Source: Clavaria fumosa
Taxonomy: Eukaryota > Basidiomycota > Agaricomycetes > Agaricales > Clavariaceae
Reading direction: 5' to 3'
Length of the DNA stretch: 64,000 bases
Assembly: GCA_951802425.1 (NCBI GenBank)
Contig: OX637796.1
Span: 992,001-1,056,000 of the forward strand
The notes under the pieces were generated by a model that did no database searches, was not told where the DNA came from, and was given only the letters and a program-made list of their open reading frames with translations. Both the position numbers and the translations under genes were made by a program. The stretch's first letter is position 1. Every line of letters begins with the position of its first letter. Shown piece by piece: positions 31,476-43,045 of this stretch.

Positions 31476-33845
31476 ATGTGGGAGCCTGACTCCCATTCAA
31501 CAAGCGATGCATATACCTAGGCACATGTGAGTGAAGAACGAATTAGACAATTCAAAATAAGAACCCCAGTTGTGGCGAATGCAATTAGGGAAGGCGTTGG
31601 GGAGGGTGAACGTCCACTCTCTGACTTGAACCGGGCATGGTATTTATCTTGAAGGAATAGCTTTCCCTTTGGCAACAAGAATTGAGCCAGTGCGTGAATT
31701 ATTGCGGGGTGTTGGTAAGGCTTATTCCGCTTCGGTTCATTGGACTAATGTGAATCAGTATCAAGAGAGAATAAAGTTTTAAAGTACACACATTAGGATT
31801 CGTCGGAAAGATATATGTGTTCTTGTCAATCAATTCTTTGACTGTCTCCTTGCTGGCATCACGAAGATTGTACATCAGCACAACAGTGCTTGCACATGCT
31901 GCTTTAAGGTAGCCACGATAAATGGAGACGCAGTCTTGCACCTGCACAGGCATTATCATAATTATTGTAAATCAAATGAAGAAAAACCCTTACTGGTACC
32001 GAAAGAGTTGCCGCGTAATTTACATCCTCTCTCAAACGAGTGAAGATCTCCGTGAACTCATCACCCAGTTCCTCAATCAACCCCTTCACAACAGTACGCA
32101 TCACCTTCTTTATCATGATATCGCGCTCAATATTATCAGGGAATGGGTTATCAAGTGCGAGCGCTGCTTGCATTCCAAAAATTGTCTGAGAAATGACTAC
32201 TCGGACGCTTTGAGACTGCTTCGTAATCTTGAGTTTATTGCCATCAAGGATGAGCCTTGTACTAGCGGGCCACTGGAGTTCAGATTCCATACTGATGACA
32301 GTCGCTTTGACCCGGGGGCGTGCACTGCGTGCTGCAACAGGCTGAGGCTGGTGTTGATTTCTCCATTTTGGGAGCTAATTGAGGTTGAAAAAGGAGTTGC
32401 TGGCGAAGATGAAGACGAACCTCAATTTCGCGAGCCCCTTATGACTAGGCCTGGTTGCGCAGCCGCTTGCCAGTGGTTGGGTACTGACCTTGATACCTTG
32501 AGATTCTTCATTCTCGCTACGCTCAGGGCTACTTGTGCGAAGATGGTCGAAGTTTTCATACATCTGCTCTGCGAGATGAGCAAATTGGCTCTCAAGCGGC
32601 TCATTCTTGCTCGGTTTAGCAGGAATGATATCCCTCCCAGCAGGGAAGATGTTGTTAGCACCAAACCAGCACCAGAACTAGTCTTAGAGCGATCTATGAC
32701 ACCGAGTGTGACATTCGTATCGCTGTCCGACTCATCCACATGATGCACATGTGGCTTCTGGTGGACAACCATGCCACCTGTACGCTGCTGGGCAGAGCAA
32801 GGTACCTATTAGTCAGGAGGGTTGGCAATCAATAATGAACAGCGAATAAAAAGGGTGCGACACACCTGTTTGTCCGGTTCGCTGTCGCTGACCTCAAAGC
32901 TGCGTGCCCTCATTTTTTGATTCATAACAGACTTGACGGGGCCAGAGGTGTAGTTGGATTCACCACGCAGGGCAGGGCGAGGGTTTCTGGGATGCATGAT
33001 GACCTTCGGCAACTGTGCTGCCATTTAGTAGTGAAAAGCAATGAGAGCGGATAAAACACCTCTTTGATAAGGTCTCGCTTTGTCATCTTCTCTATTCCCA
33101 AGTTATCAGACTCGAGTTGATCCTCACCAATGTCTTCTTCTTCGTTATTAGAGTGTTGATCGCTTTCACTGTCGTCGGCAACCACAGTCCGCCTACCAGA
33201 ACCGGCAGATTGCTTTGGTTCTTCATGGGCAATACGGATTGGTGGGAATCCATCACCATCAGTTTCGCCTTCGATTTCGGGTGGATAGTAAGCATCTTTG
33301 ACTGAAGATTAGTCAACATGAGCAAGCACGGGGTGGGATCAGCAGGTGTTACCATTCCGAACATCTGGTCTGGATTTTCCATAAGCTTTCTTCATCACTG
33401 CATGGTATGAGAGTGCGAATCAATGAAAATGAAAGTTTGGGCAATACTTACTGTTATTGCGCCATACTTTGGTCTTGCCAGTGTCTTCGGCCTTAGATAA
33501 GAGTCGTTTGCGTGATTGAGTTTGATTCCAAACTGACAGCAGGTGTCACTATATTTATCATGGGATTGATAGGATCATACCGGTGTTGGCTTGTGCTGCA
33601 GTCTTTGCACGTCGAGGCCCTTTTGATGGAAGCGTTAAAGCCCCCAAACAGAAGCTTATCACCCGTCACTACTTACCTTCTACTTCATCCATCCCCTGCT
33701 GGTTGTCTTTCTCTATATTTGCTTTTCTTGTGAGTGCTGCTTTCTGAGCCCGTGTGAGTTGGGTAAATTCATCATTGAGGCCTGCTTGTGCTTTAGTGGC
33801 TGCTTTGGCTCGGTTTCGTTGAGTGTCTTGGGCGTTTGGAGCCAT
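31476..33845 (-). pseudogene. Plavaka accessory gene, 5' part (multi-exon)
   Basis: ATG at 33845 (MAPNAQDTQRNRAK). Exon 1 ends at 33677 before GTAAGT. Later exons read RRAKTAAQANT, SRKRLLSKAEDTGKTKVW, KAYGKSRPDVRN, then an acidic exon (ESDQHSNNEEEDIGEDQLES), then LPKVIMHPRNPRPALRGESN. A long exon near 32770-31930 contains VVISQTIFGMQAALALDNPF, DIMIKKVMRTVVKGLIEELG and FTEIFTRLREDVNYAATLSV; then comes SIYRGYLKAACASTVVLMYN. Introns are mostly 48-60 bp. Basic and acidic low-complexity N-terminus, helical C-terminal domain reminiscent of DUF6532 (tentative). Transcribed divergently from the transposase; split by the 24635-31475 element. Confidence 0.62.
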
Positions 33846-34218
33846 CTTCAGGAGGAGATAAAGCTGTGAGTTTCGCATAATTTATAAGAGAGGTCATACT
33901 TTATGAATGAGAAGCTAAAAGCTCAGAGACACAATGTTGGTGCTGACAGAGGGGAAGAAAAAATTGTGAGATGTCCAACCAACATGTCTTCTGTAATTAT
34001 TATAACCACAGAGCCTCAGCTTCGGAGATATCCACAAGTTACAGGCAAAGGAGAATAAATTTGTGAGCATATTAAATCATGTCAAGTAACAAACAAATGC
34101 TAAGTAATAGATAGGCCAAGAAAGAGTCCAGAAGTCAGCAAGCCAGATAACTTGTAAATTGAATGACCAATAATTCTAAAGACTTACTGACCCTTTGCCT
34201 TAGGTGACTTCTGGAGTC
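33846..34218. promoter_or_regulatory. Divergent promoter region of Plavaka transposase and accessory gene
   Basis: 373 bp between two ATGs pointing outwards. A/T-rich, no long ORF. The head-to-head layout suggests shared regulation; no specific TATA or operator can be assigned with confidence. Confidence 0.5.
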
Positions 34219-37200
34219 ATGGCTGATAATTCCATCTTTTGCCATGGTTGCATGTCTCAGTTTTCTCATTCTGGCTATACTTTCCACATCCACCAGACAA
34301 CCAACCCATTGTGCCAGAGAATTTATAATGCCAATGTGACATATGCTCCAGAGTCTGACCCACCCACTCCAGACTCTCCCCAAGGAACTGGTAGTGATGA
34401 TAGTGAAGATGGCTATGATGATGGAGGCACAAGTGCTAGGGAATATGCCAGTGATCCTGAAGATGATGGGGACTTGGATATGGATGAAGATGCAGCTGAA
34501 CAGTATGAATTGGAGCTACAATGGGAGCCAGAAGTTGAAATATCATTGTTCACATCTCAGCAGGGATTTCCACCATCCCCACAGCATGATGTTCCAATGC
34601 TAGCAGAGGCTTCCCATTCTGTAGCCAATGCTTTCATTATGTCAGAACCACTCAGTGCTAGACAATCAGTGGAACATGTGCTGAAAAACAACAATATCAG
34701 GATAACAGCTTTTCCAAGGCAGCACATATTTGTCCCAGCACAGAACCTCGATACACATATCACACATGAGCAACATCAAGCAAACATGGGCAATGAATTA
34801 AGTTCATATGCACCCTTTTCTTCAAAGGTGGACTGGGAGTTTGCTTGTTGGGCAAAATGTTATGGACCAGGCTCAAATGCTATCTCCAAACTTCTGCAAA
34901 TTGATGGTGTAAGTTTTGTGCTTGTAGATCATGACACATACCTAACCAAACAAATTACTTTCAGGAAAGGCTTGGCCTGTCTTATCACAACTGTCATGAG
35001 CTAAACAAGCTTGTTGATAGTTTGCCAGGCAGACCTCAGTTCAAAAGGAATGAAATCCAGGTTGCAGGTGAAATTTTTGAAGTCTACTATCGTGATATCA
35101 TTGAGTGCATCAAATCACTCTATGGTGATCCAGAATTTTCTGGTCAGATGGCATTTATGCCAGAACAACATCACATAAACCAGGGAGAAGTGTTGCTCAG
35201 GTTATACCATGAAATGCATACAGGCAAATGGTGGTGGCAAACACAGACAGCAATTGAACAAAAGACTCCTGGTGCAACAATCATACCTGTCATCTTATCC
35301 TCTGACAAAACCCAAATCACACTTTTTCGTAACAAGATGGCATATCCAGTGTATCTGACCATTGGAAATATTCCCAAATCCATTCGGCGCAAGCCATCTC
35401 AGGGAGGACACATGCTTCTTGCTTACTTACCAACAGGGAAGCTTGAGCACATCACAAACAAGGCAGCACGGCGCCGCACTCTTATCAACCTCTTTCATAC
35501 ATGCATGCATCATATCACAAAGCCACTGCAACATGCAGGACAATTTGGCCACAACATGAGTAGTGGAGATGGAACAGTCCATTTGGGATATCCAATTTTG
35601 GCTACCTTTATTGGTGACTACCCTGAGCAATTGCTTGTTACCTGTATCAAGTCAGGAGAATGTCCAAAATGTCCTGTGCCACATGAGGAATTGGGAGACA
35701 ACCTTGTGCCTGGTCTCAGAGATCTTCAGGAGATACTTCAAGCCCTTGAAGCTTTTGATGAACAGGAGCCTGCAGAATGGAGGAAGACTTGTGCTAATGC
35801 TGGAATCAAGCCTGTTCCTATGCCTTTCTGGAAAGACCTTCCTTACTGCCATATATTTCGATCAATCACCCCAGATATTCTTCATCAACTCTATCAGGGT
35901 GTCATGAAGCATTTGATCTCATGGATTAAGTCTGTTTATCCACATCAGGAGATTGATGCTCGTTGCCATCAACTACCACCAAACCATCACATCAGGGTTT
36001 TTATGAGAGGAATCACAACACTGTCACAGCTGAGTGGGACAGAGCATAACCAGATTTGCCGCTTCCTCCTAGGTTTAATTGTAGATATCCCTTTGCCAGG
36101 AAATAGGTCCCCACTCCATCTTTTACGTGCAACTAGGGCACTTCTGGATTTCTTATATCTTGCCCAGTATCCAGTACACACATCCCAGACCTTGGACATG
36201 CTGGACAAGGCACTTGATCAATTTCATGAATGCAAGTCCATCTTCATTGATCTTGGCATACGAACAAACTTTAACATTCCAAAGTTGCACTCTCTTCTTC
36301 ATTATGCCAATTCAATCCGCCTCTTTGGAACCACAGACAACTATAACACAGAGTACACAGAACGACTCCATATTGACTTTACCAAAGATGCATACCATGC
36401 AACAAATCACAAGGATGAATATCCACAAATGACTCTTTGGCTAGAGAGGATGGAAAAAGTGCATCAGTTCCAGAACTTTATAAAACAGAGAACATTGGCA
36501 CCTGAAAAGCAAGCTCAATATCCTGCTCTGCTTCCACAACGTCAACTGAAGATGCCCAAGCATCCCACTGTAAAATCACTAAAAATTGGGAGAATTATCA
36601 GTGATTATGGTGCAACATACTTTCGTGAAGCATTTGCTCAATTTGTTGTTACTAGCTCTTTTCCTACTCTGGGTTCAAATCAGGTGGAGCTCAGGGCCAG
36701 TAGCATCCTTCTTCCAACCAGGTCTTTTCCTGTCTTTCACACCATGAAGTTTGTTGATCCCATCACTGGTTCAACCCTTGATGCTGCCCATGCAAAGCCA
36801 GCACAGCAGGATCGACAACAAAGGCCTGTTCCTGGGCAATTTGACACAGTGCTGGTGAAGATTGATCAACAATGTAATGCAGGCATCCAAGGTCAGTCCA
36901 TCTTTTGCTTATGCTTGGCAGACTAAGGTCATTGTGTTGGCCAAATTCATGTCATGTTTTCAATTCCAGAGACAGTTCAAGCTGCATTATTTCCACATGA
37001 TGTTGTTCTGGAACATCATTTTGCATACATTGAGTGGTTCACACAATTCCAACCAACACCTGACCCAAACCATGGGATGTATGTTGTATCTCGAACCATA
37101 CATGATGGGCAAAGGATTGCAAGTATCATTCCTCTTTCTTATATTCAAAGCAGTGTCCATTTGATTCCAAAGTTTGGACCTGTGGCACCACAACAATGGA

Positions 37201-37280
37201 CAAGCAGCAATGTGCTGGATCTATGTCCAAGATTCTTTGTCAACTGCTATTCAAACAGATTTCTTTTTTCATTAGGATAG
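34219..37280 (+). CDS. Plavaka-type transposase (989 aa, 3 exons)
   Basis: Transposase of the CACTA-like Plavaka group described from fungi. Exons 34219-34908, 34965-36891 and 36928-37280; introns 34909-34964 (56 bp, GTAAGT, CTAAC, CAG) and 36892-36927 (36 bp, short). The exons sum to exactly 990 codons. The N-terminus has a Cys/His cluster (FCHGCMSQFSHSGYTFHIH), then an acidic Asp/Glu stretch. Core motifs: YGDPEFSGQMAFMPEQH, LSSDKTQITLFRNKMAYPVY, IGNIPKSIRRKPSQGGHMLL, SGECPKCPVPHEELG, ITPDILHQLYQGVMKHLISW, FNIPKLHSLLHYANSIRLFG and YNTEYTERLHIDFTKDAY. The C-terminus has GHCVGQIHVMFSIPETVQ. No internal stop or frameshift, so possibly still functional. Confidence 0.9.
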
Positions 37281-37856
37281 TACTACTTTGAGAATTTGTA
37301 CTTACTGTAGTTACTGTCTGGAATGTTTAAAGCAGTTTACAATGACTTGCAAATAAGATCAATGTCTCATATTTAGCAACAATTCAAGGAAAAAATCAGA
37401 GGCCTTATTCTTCAGGTACTCCCTTGCATGTCACATCTAACACCACATGACCTCTGTACTGCCATTAATAATGCACCACATGACTGCAGTTGCTCATCAC
37501 ATGGTCACACCATCCTCTTCTCCTCCCTGCCTTGCCTCTGAGCATTTGCAGTTATATTCTACATCCTCACCATGTGCTGGGGTCTGCATAAAATCTAATT
37601 CCTTCCTCAGTTGGTGGTCTTCCTCCCTTCTGAGCCCATTGTGCTCTCCTGCATTGCCTTTCACTGGGTCATCCAGCAAAGTATCAAGGACTGCCTGGTT
37701 CTCCACCTAGCTATGTGCCACTTCATGGCCATCCTAGTCATCTGGCCAAGGAGTGCCCTTGCACCTGCAAGCCTGCAAACCTGATCTGTGACCTTCTTGA
37801 TGATACTCATCATACATTTTTCTTCCTGGTCTCTTTCATAGGAAAAACCTCCCAAT
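37281..37856. other. 3' region after Plavaka transposase
   Basis: About 575 bp with no supported gene; the short ORFs at 37447-37855 on both strands show no domain and no intron signals in phase. It probably holds the transposase polyadenylation signal. Confidence 0.5.
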
Positions 37857-38335
37857 CTAATTAGCCTTAATTAGCCCTAATTAACCCTAATTAGCCCTAA
37901 TTAACCCTAATAACTCAGATAGTCTAATTTATCCTAAGGAAAGGTAATTGAAGAATAATTATAACTCAGGTAGTCTAATTTATCTTGAAGAAAGGTAATT
38001 GAAGAATAATTATAACTCAGTTAGTCTAATTTATCTTGAAGAAAGGTAATTATATCTCAAGTAGTCTAATTTATCTTGAAGAAAGGTAATTGAAGAATAA
38101 TTATAACTCAGTTGGTCTAATTTATCTTGAAGAAAGGTAATTATATCTCAAGTGGTCTAATTTATCTTAAAGAAAGATAATTGAAGAATAATTATAACTC
38201 AGTTAGTCTAATTTATCCTAAGGAAAAGTAATTATGATTGTGTTAGATAAATTAGGGAAAATTACTTCAATTAAGTAGGATTTATTCCTAATTAGTAGGA
38301 ATTATTCTTCCCTGAAATAATCTGTACTAATTACC
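37857..38335. repeat. Right subterminal repeats of Plavaka-like element
   Basis: Begins with alternating AATTAGCC / AATTAACC units, then a 51-bp unit (GGTAATTGAAGAATAATTAT..., starts 37943, 37994, 38045) alternating with a 40-bp shortened version (38045-38085). The unit length matches the 51-bp unit at the left end although the sequences differ. Confidence 0.85.
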
Positions 38336-39160
38336 GAGATTTAGCAAAAGAGTATTTTCCTGATGCATGAGATAGAATTTGTTGGAATGCATGGGGAACC
38401 TGTAAACGACTCAGATTAAATGGATGGGTATTCAATAAAACATACTGCAAGAATTTCGCGAAAGTCCTCCAGTATTTGCCACTCCTCATTGTTTAGTTTG
38501 TACTTCTGTAACTGAGCACCCTTGCGGCTTGCGACAAGTTTTTGAATTGACTATATTGTGTTAGTCCAAATTTTACCATGAATAAATTGTCATACGTCTT
38601 TAAGCAACAAAGCACGATCAATCATCAGCAGAACTGATGACCACCGTGTCTTGACATCCCAGACAAGCTGGTATTTTGTGGAGCCAAGCTTTTGCTGGAT
38701 GAGGGCAAGTTCGTTAAGGAGTATAGAGGATCGTTGCACCTATCAGACATTGGGTCATTAAGAGCAGTTTGATAGTGGAATGTGGGAGTCGCTCACAGAT
38801 GTAATGAATGTTTGGATGATGGAAATTGGATCCCGCTCCATAATCCGTGGTAAAAACGTTGCCAGTCGAGCAGGAGGATCATAGTCCCCAGCATCTTCTT
38901 CTGCATGTTCAAGCTTCGTCATAGCAGCTAAAACTGCTTTGACAGCCAGGTTCACAACATGCGGAAAGCACCTAAGACACCATTGACACAGTTCGTTGAA
39001 AGAGGGAGACACCACTCACCGAATGTGCTGCGCATATCTATTGAAACATATCTTTCGCCTTGTAAATTCATCAGAAAGAGTCTCCATGAGCGTATCATTG
39101 TTTGAAGCATTATCAACAGTGATCCAGCCAATCTGCATCCATATTGATAAGTGTAAGCAC

Positions 39161-39354
39161 TATGAAGGACCAAACTGGACAAAATTCATATCTTTGGTAA
39201 ATTATGCTTCCAGACATGCATGCACACATGTACACAGATGGACATGTGTGTACATACATGTCCATGCATGTCCATACATGCACACATGTGTGCATGCATG
39301 TCTGGAAGCATAATTTACCAAAGATATGAATTTTGTCCAGTTTGGTCCTTCATA
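39161..39354. mobile_element. Foldback MITE (194 bp) in a hAT intron
   Basis: Near-perfect hairpin: arms of about 67 bp starting TATGAAGGACCAAACTGGAC at both ends, inverted, around an ACATG-rich centre. AAGCAC at 39155-39160 is repeated at 39355-39360. The insertion lies in an intron of the hAT transposase, between the exons encoding the first and second catalytic Asp. Confidence 0.9.
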
Positions 39355-40299
39355 AAGCACTGTTATCAGGCTGGTCAGACCTTTTCTGCAATTCTGATGC
39401 AATCCAGAATGCTGATGAACGCATGCGCTAGGTGCTCTCCTGTATGATGACCAGGAACACGCATAAAACCTATCAGGGCTACCTGAAGGTTGAGCAAATG
39501 CTGCGGACCAACTGTCATTGATTCAATTTTTGTTTCAATCCAATGAGCAGTCACTGCCATGAAGGGCTCTTTGTTTGGGTCAGACCACATATCAGTCGTG
39601 AAGGAGATTTTGCCCAGGGCATTCTGCTTGCGAAGCTAAGAGAAAGTCACGGAAGGACATAAACCACACACCTGCAGTTCAATGGCCAGGGCATCCAAGT
39701 GCTCCTTCAAGAGTTCTTCAATGCGTTTGCACAATGTTGTGTGGCCAGGGATATCAGAATCCCACAGATCTGCTTTGAGCATTTTGAAGATTGCGATAAG
39801 GTGTGGAGATTCAATGATGTTAAGTGGCTATATACATCAGAACCATAAGCATAGTGTAATACAAGAGTACCGCAACAAAAACCATATCATCTCTGACAAT
39901 AAATTCAACAATTGCATCCACAAATGCCGCATTTGAGAATGGCTGAGCCTGAGCCGGAGCTCCTTTGATGCGTTCACCTAGGAGAATCCCTTGGACCTTC
40001 TGTGCCGCTGCTAGGCCTGCGTCTGTTTTGATTGGTATTTTGAGCCGGTCGCAACCTTGAACCCAAAGCACTTCATGCCTTAGTATGAGGTGATTTCGAA
40101 GTGTGGTCGTTGATGACGATGTTGAAAAGGTTATTGGAACATACTGAGGGTTCACAATCCCCAATTTTCTGGATCACAATGTAAAAAAGTAGTTCAGGAG
40201 AGGCATGAAAGACATACTGGCAGAACTTGCAAGCAATCCTTTTCGAGTTCTCAATCTTCTCGTAGAATGTCCACACATCTGCTGCATTGTGGAGGTTGA

Positions 40300-40500
40300 C
40301 ATTCCCAGCAGGCGGATTTCATTGTGGTGGGCTGGCCAGCAGATCTTGTCGTGGCGGGCTGGCGTTTCCAGCTGGCAGATTTCGTTGTGGTGGGCTGGCA
40401 TTTCCAGCTGGCAGATTTCGTCGGGGTGGGCTGGTGTTTCCAGCCAGATTCATTCGTGGTGGGCTGGCATTTCCAGCCGGTGGGTTTCTCTGAGTTGGAT
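40300..40500 (-). repeat. 36-bp tandem repeat in hAT N-terminal exon
   Basis: Six or so copies of a 36-bp unit encoding GNASPPQRNLPA-type dodecamers on the minus strand (also GNTSPPRRNLPA). A second, looser repeat upstream (40780-40920) encodes (A)DPFNLNQNGRADP. Low-complexity linker between the N-terminus and the BED finger. Confidence 0.85.
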
Positions 40501-41280
40501 GGCGGAGTCCAGCGGTAGGACATGGCATTGCTCGTGGAGCACTAGGCCACAGGTTTGGAGCCACAGGTGGGTCAGACTCATCACCAGAGACTAAATTAAT
40601 CTCATCGCGAAAGTCTTCTGGTGATTGTGCTCGACGTTGATGAGGTGGTGTGATGGGCAGCCCAACCCCTGAGGTTGCAGAGTATTGAAACGAAAACTTT
40701 GGTGACGGTGGTTCTGGCTGAGTAGTCCAACTAGTTTGACGAAGAGTAAAGGGATCAGCAGCGAAGGAGGGGTCAGCTCGGCCATTCTGGTTAAGATTAA
40801 AAGGGTCGGCAAGGGGCAGAGGGTCAGCTTGGCCATGTGTGTTAAGATTAAATGGGTCAGCAGGGAATGGAGATTTGGGTCGGCTGTTCTGGTCAAGATT
40901 AAAAGGGTTGGCAGGGCGGAGAGGGTTTGCTGCCTGGTCAGTCTGTTCAGGTGCTGGGTCATTTTGACGAGTCCTCCTTGTACGACGTGCAGCTGGATTT
41001 GACAGAGCTATAATAACATTATTAGGAAGCTTTCTGTAATCAAATCAAATGCACGGTCAACTTGAAATGCAGTTTCAAGGGCGCCATTGGGGTGCACCCT
41101 TGTGTTTTGGGTTGCTTTCTTTCGGGGTGAGCGACGAGGGGCCATTCTGGATGGATCAAAAAGGTTCAGTCTCAAATTTATAAGTTATGCACCTTAGACA
41201 CATGGGTCTGCACAGTATCAAGGAAATTACATGAAAAATGTGCGCAGTCTGCGTGTTTGATGGCTGTCCTTAAAGCCTTA

Positions 41281-42328
41281 TCAATGAGTAAACGACTTGC
41301 AAGCAGTCAGCAGGGATGACAACTTGCCGTACTGTAAATGCACAAGAGAGCGCAAGGCATGGCTGGCACATGCGGCAGAGGGGTGCAGTGGGTGAGGTGG
41401 GTGATGGCGATGTTGATGGCAGTAATTAATGGTGATGGTGATAGTGGGGAGGATGACTTGTGCTTCTCCGGCATGTCTTTCCTCTCTGGCGACAGCACAG
41501 CCATCGCCATCATGGGTGTGGTCATCATCAGGTCTGGCGAAGCAGGTGACGTGGGCTGGGACACGCACCGTGGGTTGACTGCATCTGCGGATGCAACTGT
41601 CAGGATACTCGCAATGCTGGCGACACTGCTTGCAGACCCCGAACGCGGTTGGTGTCCTGGCTGCTCCAGGCGCTCGCCATCTGGTCCGCAGGGCGGCTGG
41701 GGGTGGTGGCGGCAATGGTGCTGGGGGGATCGCTGCTTCTACTGTTTTTGCTGCTGCTGAGAGTGGAACTCCATCGGTGTGGGGGGGAGCACAATATCGA
41801 GGTCCAGATCCCGAAGGTACGTCGTTGCAGAGGACAAGTCCATCGATGCATCAATGAGCGTCGAGGAGGATATGGAGCGCTATGACATCCGCTTCTCCTC
41901 GTCATCCTCCCCGTCCTGGCCACACGGCGTGTCGTGCTTCGCATCCTTCTCCACCGGGGGGCTGTGCGGGGGCATCAGGTACACCCGCCCACACCAGTCC
42001 ACGTCCGCCGTTGTCCGCCAAAACAGGTGCTGCATTGGCGGGCGGAAAAGCTTGAGGTTGTGGCAGTGTTTGTCATTGTCAATGAGGACGAGGATGACAG
42101 CGGGTGGAATTACATGGAGAAGATGCTGCTCGAGATGGAGGTACGCAGGAGGCACGCCTTGCACTCCTTCTTGCTCTTCCCCTTGACATCGAGCTCGTGG
42201 TCGCAGCGCCAGTAGCCGAAGAACTCGGGGACGATGGCGTGGCCCGTGCACAGCTTGCGCGCAAGGCTCGACACGTGGGCGTCCTCCTCTTCACCGTCCC
42301 TGCCGTCACATCCGAGGAATGCATCCAT
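41281..42328 (-). CDS. Uncharacterised hAT-internal ORFs with cysteine motifs
   Basis: Upstream of the hAT transposase, inside the right end. From ATG 42328: MDAFLGCDGRDGEEEDAHVS, then CTGHAIVPEFFGYWRCDHEL and KKECKACLL. A frame change near 42140 leads to YLHLEQHLLHVIPPAVILVL, IDNDKHCHNLKLFRPPMQHL and an acidic end at 41880; a further open frame (MDLSSATTYLRDLDLDIVLP) runs leftwards. The segments read like protein but I do not recognise the family and cannot fix introns versus frameshifts. Could be an accessory protein of the hAT or a captured gene fragment. Confidence 0.4.
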
Positions 42329-42560
42329 GAATGCCTGCTCCTTGATGCGCTTGAGTACTGATCACGTGATTCAAGTTGAGCTATCCTAATTTGGAAACAA
42401 ACCGCGGTTCAAGTCACTCGAAACTGATCACAATCAACTTCTTTTGGTTAGCAAACCAACCCTAGCCAAGCACCGGATAGTCGGCGCAGTTCGGTTAAAA
42501 TGCAGTTTGGCTCATCAGTTAGCGCGCTTCACGCTGAACTGTGGCAACACTGCTTCTAGG

Positions 42561-43045
42561 TACTTATGTACCTATAGAACTCTTATTCTATGAAACTATT
42601 GGTAGTGTGGGGCCCAAATGGTGTCCCAGATGGTCACTCCACAACTCCTAGTGAGTTGCCTGTGTGCCCTTCTGACAATGGTCACAGAGCAAGGGCCCTG
42701 TCCACTGGACCAGGAAACTACAGAAAGACTATGTAGAGGGCCTTTCCTTGCCCTGTACACTACACGATTCACTGGGAGAAGTATGGTGGCTGTAAAAATA
42801 AAGTTCCAGGCCTTGGGCACTCGGTATCACTTGGGGAGGGTCACAGTTGACTTCCTCCTGGTCTGGTCATGTGTATCTACACACAGTAAAAATTTTGCAT
42901 GGTTCTGTTACACACTGCGGGCAGGGTAAGGGAGAAGAGGATGATAGGGGCTGAGCTGTGACAATGTGTCACAGTTTGAAATTAAGGGTCCAGGCTAGCC
43001 AGGTTAGGACACAGGGTTAGGGCAGACAGGCGGATCTTAGTATTA
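42561..43045 (-). other. Element E 5' leader (gypsy, D family)
   Basis: Homologous to element D 50042-50525. Immediately inside the LTR is ATCTTAGTATT (43034-43044 on the plus strand), the same self-priming site as in D. Small ORFs in the leader are shared between D and E but show no domain. Confidence 0.8.

Larger units (their letters stand above)
20514..38358 (+). mobile_element. Plavaka-like (CACTA-type) composite transposon
   Basis: Bounded by CAGGAAAAACCTACT at left and, read inward from the right, CAGGAAAATACTC, each followed by GGTAATTAGT and a field of A/T-rich ~51-bp tandem repeats (20520-20998; 37857-38335). It interrupts the hAT gene. It carries a complete Plavaka-type transposase (34219-37280), a divergent accessory gene (33845-24419), and a captured PH-domain gene (24283-20984). 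Two more TIR elements and a hAT MITE are nested inside. The exact ends are uncertain because no target duplication is visible. Confidence 0.7.
38359..41145 (-). pseudogene. hAT transposase, N-terminal and catalytic part (multi-exon)
   Basis: Start ATG near 41145 (MAPRRSPRKKATQ). A long Pro/Asn-rich exon (about 41007-40218) carries tandem repeats and ends in a BED-type zinc finger: DVWTFYEKIENSKRIACKFC, an intron (40169-40217), then STTTLRNHLILRH. Catalytic core: ISFTTDMWSDPNKEPFMAVT (first Asp, about 39600), then an intron holding a foldback MITE, IGWITVDNASNND (second Asp), CFPHVVNLAVKAVLAAM, WDVKTRWSSVLLMIDRALLL, EEWQILEDFREILAV and VPHAFQQILSHA at the break. One TGA near 40318 sits where the repeat has arginine. 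Cut at 38359 by the Plavaka-like element; the C-terminus lies at 20173-20513. Several splice borders are approximate. Confidence 0.82.
20002..42552 (-). mobile_element. hAT DNA transposon, expanded to 22.5 kb by nested insertions
   Basis: Ends are TAGTGTTGCCATGGTTCAGC at left and, read inward from the right, CAGTGTTGCCACAGTTCAGC. The 8-bp target duplication CTTCTAGG lies at 19994-20001 and 42553-42560. The uninterrupted site is visible in element D near 50040 (CTTCTGGG then TACTTATG). Inside is a BED-finger hAT transposase gene on the minus strand, split into 41145-38359 and 20513-20173 by a Plavaka-like composite. 8-bp duplications and CAGTGTTGCC-type termini are hAT hallmarks. Confidence 0.92.

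Noticed and set aside
20514..38358. Target-site duplication for the Plavaka-like composite
   Set aside because: TT versus AT at the two ends do not match, and part of the hAT gene is missing between them, so the ends are left approximate.
20002..42552. TET/JBP-type oxygenase gene, often linked to fungal KDZ transposons
   Set aside because: I looked for an HxD-type dioxygenase domain near the transposases and found none.
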